The position numbers and the translations under genes were made by a program. Below, in pieces: positions 24,037 to 34,768 of a stretch of 64,000 nucleotides of DNA. How positions within the stretch are numbered: the first letter of the stretch is position 1; each line of letters begins with the position of its first letter. The notes under the pieces are model-generated. The model was not told the origin of the DNA, searched no databases, and saw only the letters and a program-made list of their open reading frames with translations. The DNA comes from Helianthus annuus (Eukaryota > Streptophyta > Magnoliopsida > Asterales > Asteraceae), in NCBI RefSeq assembly GCF_002127325.2, contig NC_035445.2, positions 87,383,912-87,447,911 on the forward strand, written 5' to 3'.

Positions 24037-24571
24037 GGTTAATAACATCCTCGGAAGCCGACTCCAAAGAACGCTTGCCCCCCTCACCCTTAAAGAGCCT
24101 GTTATTACTATCCTTCCAAATTACCCATAAAGTGGAGTAAATTATATCCAAAAGCAATGTACTATTGACATAAGAGTCTAGTCGCGTATACTCCTGAACA
24201 AGCTGCTCCAGGGATGAGAGGCCTGTAAGGTCCCAGTTACACCAAATAGAGATCTTCATCCACACCGCCTTGGCTATCGGGCACTCAATAAAAACATGCG
24301 TGATCGACTCCGAAACCCCCGCACACTTTATGCAGCAACGAGTAATGGTACTAACTCCTCTCGCACGTAGATTTTCCCCAACCAGAACCCAATTCTGCAG
24401 CAACCTCTATATGAAACCATTAACTTTAATAGGGACCCAGTTAAGCCACTCGGACACCTTAAAATTTGACCCAAAGCAAGCTTCTTCCAGGACTTTTCTA
24501 GCAGCAACCACTCGGACAAAAAAGTGCAGAACATACTCTGCACATACACAGCCATACAAAACATAAAATAA
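24037..24571 (-). pseudogene. LINE ORF2 C-terminal fragment, copy 1 (zf-RVT domain)
   Basis: The minus-strand frame 24403-24032 encodes the zinc-binding domain found after reverse transcriptase in plant L1-type LINEs. Cys/His-rich CCIKCAGVSESITHVFIEC is followed by the conserved aromatic run with LWVIWKDSNNRLF. Only the C-terminal end remains, and upstream coding on the minus strand is out of frame near 24420. It joins copy 2 at AAAATAAC/AACATCC, where the spacer between copies 2 and 3 is missing, as from a short-homology deletion. Confidence 0.85.
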
Positions 24572-25181
24572 CAACATCCTCGGAAGCCGAATCCAAAGAA
24601 CGCTTGCCCCCCCCCCCCTTAAAGAGCATGTTGTTACTATCCTTTCAAATTACCCATAAAGTGGAGTAAATTATACCCAAAAGAAATGTACTCTTGACAT
24701 AAGAATCTAGTCGCGTATACTCCTGAACAACCTGCTCCAGGGATGAGAGGACTGTAAGGTCCCAGTTACACCAAACAGAGATCTTCATCCACACCGCCTT
24801 GGCTATCGGGCACTCAATAAAAACATGTGTGACCGACTCCGAAACCCCCGCACACTTTATGCAGCAACCAGCAATGGTACTAACTCCACTCGCACGTAGA
24901 TTTTCCCCAACCAGAACCCAATTCTGTAGCAATCTCTATATGAAACCATTAACTTTAATAGGGACCTAGTTAAGCCACTCGGACACCTTAAAATCCGACC
25001 CAAAGCAAGCTTCTTCTAGGACTTTTCTAGCAGCAACCACTCGGACAAAAAAGTGTAGAACATACTCTGCATATACACAGCCATACAAAACATAAAATAA
25101 CAAAAAAAAAACAAATTAACCCAGCCTTCCCAGCTATCAACACAGAACTTCGAACGATACTTTACCCATCCAAACGAGAGA
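24572..25181 (-). pseudogene. LINE ORF2 C-terminal fragment, copy 2
   Basis: Second tandem copy; the minus-strand frame 24932-24645 gives the same zf-RVT block. A C-run (about 24609-24618) replaces the shorter run of the other copies and shifts the frame before the domain end. It retains the full spacer with an A9 tract at 25101-25109 and the segment shared with 13366-13480. Confidence 0.85.
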
Positions 25182-25637
25182 TTAATAACATCCTCGGAAC
25201 CTGACTCCAAAGAACGCTTGCCCCCCTTAAAGAACCTGTTGTTACTATCCTTCCAAATTACCTATAAAGTGGAGTAAATTATACCCAAAAGCAATGTACT
25301 ATTGACATAAGAATCTCGTCGCGTATACTCCTGAACAAGCTGCTCCCGGGATGAGAGGCCTGTAAGGTCCCAGTTACACCAAACAGAGATCTTCATCCAC
25401 AACGCCTTGGCTATCGGGCACTCAATAAAAACATGTGCGACCGACTCCGAAACCACCGCACACTTTATGCAGCAACCAGTAATGGTACTAACTCCTCTTG
25501 CACGTAGATTTTCCCCAACCAGAACCTAATTCTGCAGCAACCTCTATATGAAACCATTAACTTTAATAGGGACCCAGTTAAGCCACTCGTACACCTTAAA
25601 ATCCGACCCAAAGCAAGCTTCTTCCAGGACTTTTCTA
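25182..25637 (-). pseudogene. LINE ORF2 C-terminal fragment, copy 3
   Basis: Third tandem copy, with minus-strand frames 25456-25262 and 25659-25465. A CCTATAA near 25261 introduces a stop where copy 1 reads through Trp. The similarity stops near 25637, where the body of the surrounding inverted-repeat element resumes. Confidence 0.82.
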
Positions 25638-26197
25638 ACCGCTTGAACTGTGAACCCATCAGATTGACAAGGAGGGTATATATGTGATGAATCAGAAGAT
25701 GCCATATGTATCACACAGGGGTTAGAAGTGAAATCATATTTATTTGTAAGTAGATGAGAAATAGCAATATAATCGGACTGAGTAATCGAATAAGGACACT
25801 TACAGTGGGAATTGGTAACAACATAGAAATTGCTAACAAAATGGATGTAATAAAAAGTATGTAATTTGTTGTGATTACCGGATAGATGATGTAATCAACC
25901 GAGTAATCGTAGAAGGACGAGCCGAATTAGTTATTGCATTGGTGACTTATGAGCAGATGTATGAAAGTCACTGGATGAGTTTTCATTAGAGGACTTGTCA
26001 GCGAAGGAGTTATCACGGTGGTGCTGCGGTGGTGTCGGTGGGGTCGCGGTGGTGGCAGAGGTGATGTGTCGACGACAGCGGTGGTTGTCAGGGGAGTGGT
26101 AGCAGTGAACGATGATTTGAATGAGGATGTAAACCCTAACTATTTGAACAGAACGAAGATGGAAGATGTAAACCCTGTTAGATGGAATTTCACTTTA
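25638..26197. other. Right-hand body of the (TA)n-bounded element
   Basis: No identifiable gene. GC-rich 26010-26110 reads like a CT-rich leader and Pro/Thr/Ala-rich codons on the minus strand and could be a carried 5' exon. It lacks the TGCACATGTGCAT palindromes of the left side. Confidence 0.4.
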
Positions 26198-26294
26198 ATT
26201 ACAAAAATGCCATGTGTTCACATTGGTTCTCGCGGTTCTCGTAATAAAGGGTGGTTCCTAACGGATCCTTATCCTATATATATATATATATATA

Positions 26295-26836
26295 GTGGAG
26301 GGTTCAAATGAGAAGAATTTTTTTATAAGAAGAAAAAAGAAGAAGTTTCAACTAATAAGAATGCTTCATTTTACTTCATTTAATATTTGTAGTTAATTTT
26401 AATATAAGGGTATATTGGTAACTTACATAAATCATTAATTTGTATTCTTCCCCTTTAATAACTAGCTAAATTAAATTTGTAACTCCTTTTCAAGATATAT
26501 ACTTTTTCCAAATTAAAAAAAAAACAACTTAATTTAAAGTGTAGAATAAATTACTAGTTGTGTAGGATAAATTACGAGTTGTGTAGGATATATTTCGAGG
26601 TGTGTAGGAAAAATTTCGACTGTGTAGGATAAAATTCTATAATGTGTAGGGTATATGTAAGAAAATTTTGATATGTGTAGGTTTTGTAGATTATATGTAG
26701 GATAATTAATGATTAGTTGACTAATTAATTAAAGAGAGAAAAATTAATTATATGAGTTATAAATGAAATAGCATTTTACTAATATGTCATTTCTTCTTTT
26801 TCTTCTCACATTAAATTTGTTCTCAAATGAACCTTC

Positions 26837-26839
<3 letters not shown>
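26295..26839. mobile_element. (TA)n-bounded MITE, 545 bp
   Basis: The left end GGAGGGTTCAAATGAGAAGA and the reverse complement of the right end (GGGGAAGGTTCATTTGAGAA) form an imperfect inverted repeat of about 50 bp. (TA)n lies on both sides. The inside has about eight TGTGTAGGA/GTGTAGGAT motifs between 26538 and 26700. No coding. Confidence 0.8.
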
Positions 26840-26889
<50 letters not shown>

Positions 26890-26892
<3 letters not shown>

Positions 26893-27262
26893 AGCCGCTA
26901 GAATGAAAACCACCTCGAGTTGTAAGAACCACGAGAACTACACCCCACGGAGCGCCGTTCGCCATGATTTTTTTTTACAAGTAGATGTGTATATTATAAA
27001 CACAGCCGTAAAAAATCATGGCGAACGGCGCTCCGTGGGGTGTAGTTTTTTACACCACAAGTTTGGTGAAAAAAAATTAAAAACACCAAACTTGTGGTGT
27101 AAAAAACTACACCCCACGGAGCGCCGTTCGCCATGATTTTTTACGGCTGTGTTTATAATACACACATCTACTTGTAAAAAAAAATCATGGCGAACGGCGC
27201 TCCGTGGGGTGTAGTTCTCGCGGTTCTTACAACTCGGGGTGGTTTTCATTCTAGCAGCCCCC
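26890..27262. mobile_element. Almost perfectly palindromic (TA)n-bounded MITE, 373 bp
   Basis: The whole element folds on itself around 27076, with only scattered mismatches between arms. Inside, a ~30-bp GC-rich block (CCCACGGAGCGCCGTTCGCC) occurs four times in alternating orientation, at about 26943, 27019, 27110 and 27190, so each arm can also form its own hairpin. Near-identical open frames on the two strands (26903-27136 plus, 27249-27016 minus) follow from the symmetry and are not genes. The ends GGGAGCCGCTAGAATG and GGGGGCTGCTAGAATG abut (TA)n. Confidence 0.93.
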
Positions 27263-27275
27263 TATATATATATAT

Positions 27276-27325
27276 AAACGGGATCAGGAGAAAACGCCCT
27301 AAAGTGTGAGAACGGTGAGAACGCA
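27276..27325 (+). mobile_element. Terminus of a further (TA)n-bounded element, truncated
   Basis: Directly after (TA)n, a GGGATCAGGAGAAAACGCCC-type end with GTGAGAACGGTGAGAACGC resembles the other (TA)n-bounded termini, which share GAGAAC words. No matching inverted end was found to the right; LTR-like sequence follows. Confidence 0.45.
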
Positions 27326-28300
27326 TCCTGATGGCACACTACCTCACAAACTAATTTGATCACTTAATTGCTTCGGTATTTTTGACAAAAACAGTGACCA
27401 TAAGGTATAACCTCAGTAGGTTATTCCCTGTACAACTATGATCACAAGTATGTGTTTGGTCGGATCCTAAGATCGACCAAACGGGTCGGATTCGAAAGTC
27501 AAAGTGGTGGTCAAGACCGCTCGACTTACGACCCTAAATAAGCACTAAACTTGAAGTGACGAGTTGACATGTCAAAACATGTCTGACTAAGTTTATAAAA
27601 CGGATTTGGTATCAAAACTTTGATACCCGAAAATGGTTTCGTTGTAAAATGCACATAATGTGGATTTTTGGCCGAAACTTTGACTCGTCACTTCGACTAG
27701 TAAATGTGGTAATCAGAAGGTGCAGTCGCAAGGGATTATAACCTTCGTGGTTGCGATCACGTTGCAAAGTTCAATTGAACTTTGACTTGACTAATTATGG
27801 TCAGAACCGGAAGTCAAACAGAAAGTCAATTGTTTGATTTTTAGCTCAAAATAATTTAAATAATGAACAAGACTAAGGAAGAACACTTACTTGTGTTCTA
27901 GGAAGGCAAGAATACTCAGTAGGAGGCCTCTAAAGAGAAAGCAAACTCCAATTATGAGCAGATAGAAGAAGAAGAAGTGAATGAGCAATGAATGTGAAGA
28001 TTTAGCTTGGTTTATATAGCTGTTTTGAAGCCATAAGATCATCACAAGTGTCCCATGTGTTGGCATGATCTTTTGGAGGCTTAAACACATGTCAAATGCT
28101 AATTAAATGGTGGCAAATTCGAGTTCTTGGGCTCCAAGACTTCACACATGAAGCTGCCAGGTAGCTACTGTTGCAGCTGGAAACTTTCTACATAAAACAG
28201 GGTGTCGCGCCCTGTGACGGGATGGCTTCATGCCATCGTGGCACGCCAAGCCCTCAATGGGTTCGAAATTTGGCAGAAATAGTCCCTGCAATTGTTTTGT
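27326..28300 (-). repeat. LTR-like fragment, minus orientation
   Basis: The minus strand carries a TATATAAACC promoter-like box at 28009-28020 followed by a CT-rich start region. A palindromic GC patch (GGGATGGCTTCATGCCATC within 28205-28260) lies upstream of it. This layout matches other LTR promoters in the window. The ends and a partner LTR were not found, so family and limits are uncertain. Confidence 0.45.
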
Positions 28301-30069
28301 TGCATATTGTCACTTTTAACCCTTTTTAACCCACTTTTTTGGTAACATAAAGGTGTTAAGGCATAAGTAACTCAAATTATGCCCAAAAAGGTCATGGATG
28401 TCGGTTCGTTCGGTTGCATGGTTGCGTTTTTTCGCGTAATTACATCAAACGCTATAAAGGACACGAAAATGACCGAAACTTTGGAACGATTGATATTTTT
28501 GCATTCTTATCAATAAAATACAAGATTTTAATGATTACAAAAATTTTTGGATGTGTGAACCTGGTCCGTATTCAAATATATGAGAATCGACAGACTTTCG
28601 CAGTTTGTCGCAAATAGTCCCTGGACTCAAATAAGCGTGTTTTTGCCATACTGAACCCTTCAAAATTTATTTCTAAGTTATGTAAGGGGTAATTAGGGTA
28701 TGTTTAGCTCATGTCATTGTTCCGGACTGTACGTTGCGTTAAACTGATTACGTTTGCGTAACAATTTACGTATAACTTCCAGAAAAGCATTTGAGAGTTC
28801 GAATTTGTACAAGGATTGAAATGTGTAAATGTCACATGTCATTATACAATCCCAAAAATAAAACACATGGTTTCATTAAATACGAATTTGTTTGGGATTG
28901 TATGATGATTGAAAAGGCACAAATGTCACAATGCCCATAATACTCACTTGAGCTGTACGACCCGTATTCAAGTCATGGAAACTTAAAAACACCTTATAAA
29001 TATATAAATAGATCGTGACAGCTGGAAACTCGAGGAGATCGAATAAAAGAGATTGTGGAGGACGACAAGAAGAAGAAACCGAAGTTATTTTGGATGAGAA
29101 AAATGTTTGGAGGCTTGAAGATTATAGATTAAAGATCTAACCTTTCGGTTAGCAGTTGTTTGTTGCTCGGGGTACTAGCTTTACTATTTTCATCTTTCTA
29201 AACTATCCAAACATGATTTCTTTTGTTTTTAGTTTGTTTTTGTTAATCACGTTCAGCTAAACATCTAATAACTATTCAGATGCGATGATTCTTATGATGA
29301 TTTGATTTATGAATGTTTGATTTGTTTATATGATGTCATTTTAGTAAAGTATTTTATCGTTTATATTATGATGTGTATGATTGCACTTTGATATTGTTGA
29401 TTGTGATGTTGAGTTGTGTGGTTGAATCGATCTTTTAATGAGGTATGGTAGTTAGACTCGGTTTCTTCTATCTCTAGGTTATATTGATGTCCATTAATCT
29501 AGGCATTGAAACCTTACCCAGTTTTAGACAATTTTGTAACAGAATTTGTTAAACGTGTGAGCTACCCATGGGAATGATATAAAAGGACCTGAAAATTAGT
29601 TAGAGTTTTTCGAATGGTTGATCTTGGTTTGTTCATAAATTGCAATGTTCGTAGATCAGTCTCGAACCCAACCTAGAAACTCTAAATTATAAGAATCCAT
29701 AATAGTACTAGCTTTGTTAAATTAGGTTTTGAGGTGTGTCTGTCTATAGCTTCATTCCTTTCATTCAACAGGATCATCCTTACCTGGCGTTGATCCATCT
29801 TAGCACTTCACATGCTAAAACATCATCATTTATCTTATCTTTCCTCCTTTGATGATTCAATCCTGAGTATTTACCTTTCGAAATCTAGTTGTTTACAACT
29901 CTTTTCTAATTCCTTTGTAGTTTTAATATATTTAGTTTTCATTACTCTACAATCAATAGATTACATCTTAAGAGATAACCTAGTAGCAAGAGCTACTATG
30001 TCTATGGTTGATATCCGGTATCTTACATTTGCTATACTATATGATGATAGATTTGCTTGCATGTTACGT
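28301..30069. other. Gene-less repeat-derived stretch
   Basis: No supported gene. A second promoter-like TATATAAATAG on the plus strand near 29002 is followed by a purine-rich leader, suggesting another LTR fragment. The open frame 29812-30258 runs into a repeat at its 3' half and has no recognisable domain. Confidence 0.5.
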
Positions 30070-30245
30070 GCGTACATGGGCGGAGCTTTATTGGGGCCGA
30101 GGGGTGCCCCTGTCCCCACCTATTTTTCGCTCGTGGTGTTAATTTTTCGCTTTATTGGGGCCGAGGGGTGCCCCTGCCCCGCCGATTTTTTTCATTTTGA
30201 GAGTCCAGCCCCTACTAAGTTTTCGTTCAAGCTCCGCCACTGCGT
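30070..30245. repeat. Short inverted-end repeat with duplicated core
   Basis: GGGCGGAGCTT near 30078 and AAGCTCCGCC at 30229-30238 form an inverted pair, and GGGGCCGAGGGGTGCCCCTG appears twice (about 30094 and 30158). This resembles a small non-autonomous DNA element that has suffered an internal duplication. Confidence 0.55.
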
Positions 30246-30892
30246 GTGTAGCTACTAGCTAGTATTTTTGATATTTTACCATTTAAAACTAGCAAACAAA
30301 TATTTTTATAAATCGAAAGGACATACTGAACTAAAAGACATAACTATGTAAATTTACTTTATTTTACATAGCTATGCAATTGTATGTGTAAAGTGGATTT
30401 TTGAAGTTAGAAAGGGACAACTATGCAAGATTAATCGCACAGCCGTGTCACACTCGATGTGTCACTTCCTATCAGTTCGTGATCAAAGGGTGGCACTACT
30501 ATGTCAATCTATTTTTTTTTTTATATAGATTTGTCATTTCACGAGACAAATTTAAAAGCTTTTCAAATAATAAATGGTAAATTCTGAATTACACTAAATT
30601 GGGCACGACCCTCCGAACTTTTCGCTCAGCAGTGTTATGTATGTAGCTTTCATATAGAAATTTTTTGGTATGTACGTTTTCGACCCCCCCCCCCCCCCCC
30701 CGCGGTCGGAAATATAGCAAATTGCAGTAAATACTAACAAAGACATCCCAAATCTAGTATGATTTATTCAAATTGTGAAAGATTAAAACCTTTGAGCAAA
30801 CAATTTCTTGACAACTTAAATATAAACCATTTATATATAATATGACTGAAACCCTCACCAATTAAATAGTGACTCCGGTGGTTTGGCAAACA
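30246..30892. other. Gene-less spacer with a C18 homopolymer
   Basis: AT-rich, with no supported gene. An uninterrupted C-run lies at 30684-30701; its length may be unreliable in assembly. Confidence 0.55.
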
Positions 30893-31025
30893 ATTAGATC
30901 ATATAATATAATAAGTAATTTAAAGAGAAAAAGAGAGAATGAGTGAAATTTTAACTTAAACTAGATCATATAATATAAGTAATTTAAAGAGAAAACGAGA
31001 GAATAAGTGAAACTTTAACTTAATA
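30893..31025. repeat. About 66-bp tandem duplication
   Basis: Two adjacent units starting TAGATCATATAATATA and ending GTGAAA(T/C)TTTAACTTAA, with a few substitutions and a 3-base length difference. Confidence 0.85.
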
Positions 31026-31519
31026 CGTGGACCATCCACGTATTTTCTTTTATTTATTTCTTAAAATATAGGTTTTGATATGACATAAATATTATTTTTC
31101 TATTTTAATAATCTAATACTGAGATGCATTATGGCTTAAAAAGTGTGTTTGTTTTAAGGTTTTAGGTATTTTTGTTTTAAAAACTAAAGTAATAATAACT
31201 ATTTGGTTTAGAGGTTAAAAGTCATATTATCTGATTAAATAACTAAAAGGTAATAGTTTTTTATACGCATTAAGGCTAGTGGATTTACACATAGATAACT
31301 TGTACATTTAAAAATTCTAATTAATTAGTCATTTTAATTTCCGTCTTAGTTCAAAACAAACATATATTTTTTTAATCTAAACTCATTTTTAATTTTATAA
31401 ACATAATTACTACATAGTGGCATTCACCGCACGATGCGACAGCAATTTGGTTTTTTTGGGTACCAATTCATCTTGTTACGACACTAGTACCGTACTATTA
31501 ATCTAGGTTACACTACTAT
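31026..31519. other. Gene-less AT-rich stretch
   Basis: Nothing supported: AT-rich sequence without repeats or open frames of note. Confidence 0.5.
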
Positions 31520-32570
31520 ATTTGAATACTACTCCAACCGGAATATAAAAGCGAAAAAAAGAAAAGTTGCAATATGCCCAAAGGATCCCGACACAAAACC
31601 AAAAAACCAAATACCAGTACCAGTTCCGATAATAACAATATCGATACCGATGTTGTTTGGTCGGAAATTGTTCGGCTCTTCAAGGTACTGATATCGACAC
31701 GTGTTTTGCATCGATCGAAAGACACCGACCTTCGCTTTTAATTGATGCGGGAGAAATTCAGTTTGTACCAACACGATACCAGCACTCGGTATAACAACCA
31801 AAAGTGAAACTCAATGAATAAAGTCACTATATTCCCAAAAGGATATCGACGTGTGTTTTGCATCGATCAATAATCATAAAACGAATACCGATATCGCTTC
31901 CAATAATATATGTGGTGGTATCATTTCACTTTCACGTTACTCATACGGTGGTTGTGCTCGCTCTAACTTACAATACCAAAAAAATATTTTTTAAATACAA
32001 CTCCATTTTTCAACAAAAAATTTACTATGATGTCGAGCAAAAAAAAACACATCACGCGTATTCAATTTTTTTTAAATCAACGAATGTAAGTTATTAGATA
32101 AAAATAAAATTATTAAAAACTTAAAAAAGGTTACTTTTCATTTCTTTACTTTTTAATAATTATTATTTTTAGTGGGATTACTCGCACTTTGCAGCGGTCT
32201 TTCGGTCAGTATCGATTTGGTTCGGTGTGGTGTGGTGCCGACAATCGATATAGCACCTGAAATAAATATGCCTAATAGGATATCGACACGTGTTTTACAA
32301 TGATCGAAAACCATATAAACGAATACCGATACCAGTATCAGCTGGTATCTGTTCAGTTCGCCATGGCACCGTTATCGTATGGACACTCGCTATAGCTTAC
32401 GGTACCAAAAAATATTCTATTGCAAATACAACTCCATTTTCAATAAATTCTATACCGCCACGTCGTGATAACCGTAAAAATACAATATCGCTACCGATGT
32501 TCATATGGTATTGGTTCACTTTCACATTGTAAAGAAAAAAAAATCAACTATATTTGACTCACTTGAATAA
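31520..32570. repeat. Dispersed repeat with GATATCGACACGTGTTTT motif
   Basis: Three degenerate copies carry GATATCGACACGTGTTTT followed by a CATCGATCGAAA-like phrase and ATACCGATATCG words (about 31690, 31845 and 32278). A fourth relative lies at 40558 beside a Helitron 3' end, so this may be Helitron body sequence. The open frames in it are incidental. Confidence 0.6.
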
Positions 32571-33033
32571 AATTTTATTGAATCATTAATAAAAATAAGT
32601 TGGAGTTTTATAAAACGTCATTTTACATGACTAAAACAACAAAAAAGGTAAACAATGTTTCTTTAAATAAAATAATTATACCGAGCCAACTTTGATGACA
32701 CGTACGTTTGTGTTTAGATCACCTGTACATTATCCACAACTCTGTTTTCGGCGAAATTTATATCTAGACGTAGATAACAATAAGCACATTGCAATGTGAT
32801 ACTCGTAATTTTTATAAAATATCATATCTTATAACTTATAAGAAACAAACAAAATATGCTTCAATGTTATAAACTCGTTAATTATGAACGAAAGTATCTC
32901 AACTGGTGGGAGGATTCTCGAGGTTTTGAGATTCCGTTTGACGTAGAGGCCATTTGAACTATGTATAGAGATTACTTTCAGATTAAAGTACTTCGTTTGA
33001 AGAAGAAGAATAATCAGATAATATTAAAAGTTT
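32571..33033. other. Gene-less spacer
   Basis: AT-rich, with no supported gene or clear repeat. Confidence 0.5.
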
Positions 33034-34223
33034 CCTCCCTGATCTCTCTAACTTATCACCATTTTGCTCCCCGCCTCTAACTCCATCAATTTCCACCGTT
33101 AACTTCTAGTCACTTGCCCCTCACATGAGGGGCATTTCAGAATCCTCTCTTATTAAAAAACCTGTCATCTTGTTCACTTTTAAAACCCTAACTTGTCACA
33201 ATCTTATCTTCTTCTAGATCTATTGAAAGCTTAAAACCTGGCATCTCATTCTCACCATTTATCTATCTCTGTACCACCACCCACCACAACCAAAGCCATT
33301 AGCACCGGCGTTGGTGGTGGAGGTTTCAGATCTCGCTGGTGAGTGGTTGTTTTAGATCTTGCCGTGAACCAGAGCCACCATCACCACCACCATTGTCGCA
33401 CCATCACCACTGCCATAGTCGCACCCTTCAAGATTGTCGCACCCTTCAAGATTTCCCAAATCTGAAAAGCAATAGCCACTAAACTTGGATCTGTGTCTTC
33501 CCTTGTTTAAGCTGTTGTTGCCAATGAGCAACATTGCATGTTCCCTAAACTTGGAGACTTTTGCGACTTCTCTTTGCGTTGCGGTTTCACAGGTTCTGGA
33601 TCTAAAATGATTAGATTTGACTTTGCATATGCAAATAAGTCGAAGTTAAAGTTAGTATTGGATGGCTTGGAGCTTATGCTCCTAATTTCATCAATTCGAG
33701 GGAAGCTCTTTGCTTTCTTTCTTATATGTTCAAATATACTCTCCGGTTGGTATTTTGGACCGAATGTGTTTGCCTGGCTCACTTGATTCTTCACATGGAT
33801 TAAAACCTTCAGTCAGGTCTAAAAATTCTTCAGTGTCATTGAGTGCAATAGCCATTAAAAACCTTGTCCGGATCTGGTTTTTCTTGGATCTGAGTCGCCG
33901 GTGGAAAGGATTGGGGGTTTAGGAGAGTATGATGTTTTTCTTCGGATCTAGATTTTGGATCTGGCCAGAAGTTGGTGGCAGGTGGTGGTAGACGTTGGTG
34001 GTGGCAGTGGTAGTCTACTGGTCCAACAACTACTGAGATTTGTTTGAAAATGATAATAAAATGGATTTAATGAATTAATAATAAAACGAAAATGATAAAA
34101 AGTTTAAATTGGAAAAGACCGAAATGCCCCTCATGTGAGGAGCATGTGACTAGGAATTAACGGTGGAAATGGATGGCGTCTGAGGCGCGGAACAAAATGG
34201 TGATAAGTTAGAAAGATCAGGGA
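33034..34223. mobile_element. Long-inverted-repeat element, possibly Mutator-like, non-autonomous
   Basis: The left arm 33034-33138 and the reverse complement of the right arm 34121-34223 align over about 100 bp (CTCCCTGATCT, AACTTATCACCATTTTG, TTTCCACCGTTAA, CTCACATGAGGGGCATTTC). The interior resembles a gene 5' region (His/Pro/Thr-type GGTGGTGG repeats, CT-rich stretches) but no protein is recognisable. The right arm appears to continue to about 34318 without a matching left extension, so the left end may be truncated. Confidence 0.7.
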
Positions 34224-34768
34224 GCAAAATGGCTATTTTTAAAGGATTTGAGCAAAACCATTAAAACGACCAAACCACAGGGAGCAAAATGAAAATTTAC
34301 TCTTCAATTAAAAATACTTTCCTTTAATTAACCCACGACCGCAACATCAATATGTCCTTGGTTATGTATTAAAATAATAATAGTACAAACACGAAGTGGG
34401 ACAAAGTTTGTAAGGTGGACAAAATCTATATCTATAGATGCAATCTCCTAAATCGTTTCACTCGCCGATTATCAATATTGTTGTCTTTCATTGACACGTA
34501 TACCAAATGGAAAAGGTTCAACCACATTAAAAAAAGGGTAATTGCACGGTAACCCTAACAGGACCATTGACAGGCAGGGAAGGGAAGGCAATAAGTTTAA
34601 CTGAAAAAAGAATAATGTACCACCAAATGACACAAAATTCCACTTGCACTCTACATGGCCTAAAAATTAATTTCACCAGAAACTGAGATTTCCTCATACA
34701 AAAGGAAAGTGTGATTTCAAAAGCGAACCGAACCGAACCTTACCAAAAGATAAAGACGGGGTTGTTTT
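34224..34768. other. 3' flank of the eIF2B gamma gene
   Basis: Contains the outer right arm of the neighbouring element to about 34318 and the presumed 3' UTR of the minus-strand gene. I see no clear AATAAA signal close to the stop codon on the minus strand. Confidence 0.5.

Larger units (their letters stand above)
10130..26274. mobile_element. Large (TA)n-bounded inverted-repeat element hosting nested insertions
   Basis: The left end (10130-10203) and the reverse complement of the right end (26198-26274) share an inverted repeat of about 75 bp, including a ~28-bp identical stretch with GAGAACCGCGAGAACC. Both ends abut (TA)n. The same terminus bounds a short element at 49315-49888, so it defines a repeat family and is not chance. 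Removing the LTR insertions and the LINE fragments leaves roughly 3.7 kb. No transposase is recognisable, so this copy is non-autonomous or decayed. Because the flanks are TA microsatellites, no longer target duplication can be read. Confidence 0.65.

Noticed and set aside
24270..24566. 98-codon plus-strand frame
   Set aside because: It is antisense to the LINE zf-RVT domain, which is the meaningful coding on the minus strand.
26903..27249. Near-identical 77-codon frames on opposite strands
   Set aside because: They are produced by the palindromic MITE.
29812..30258. 148-codon plus-strand frame
   Set aside because: Its 3' half is the GGGCGGAGCTT repeat and the 5' half has no domain or splice context.
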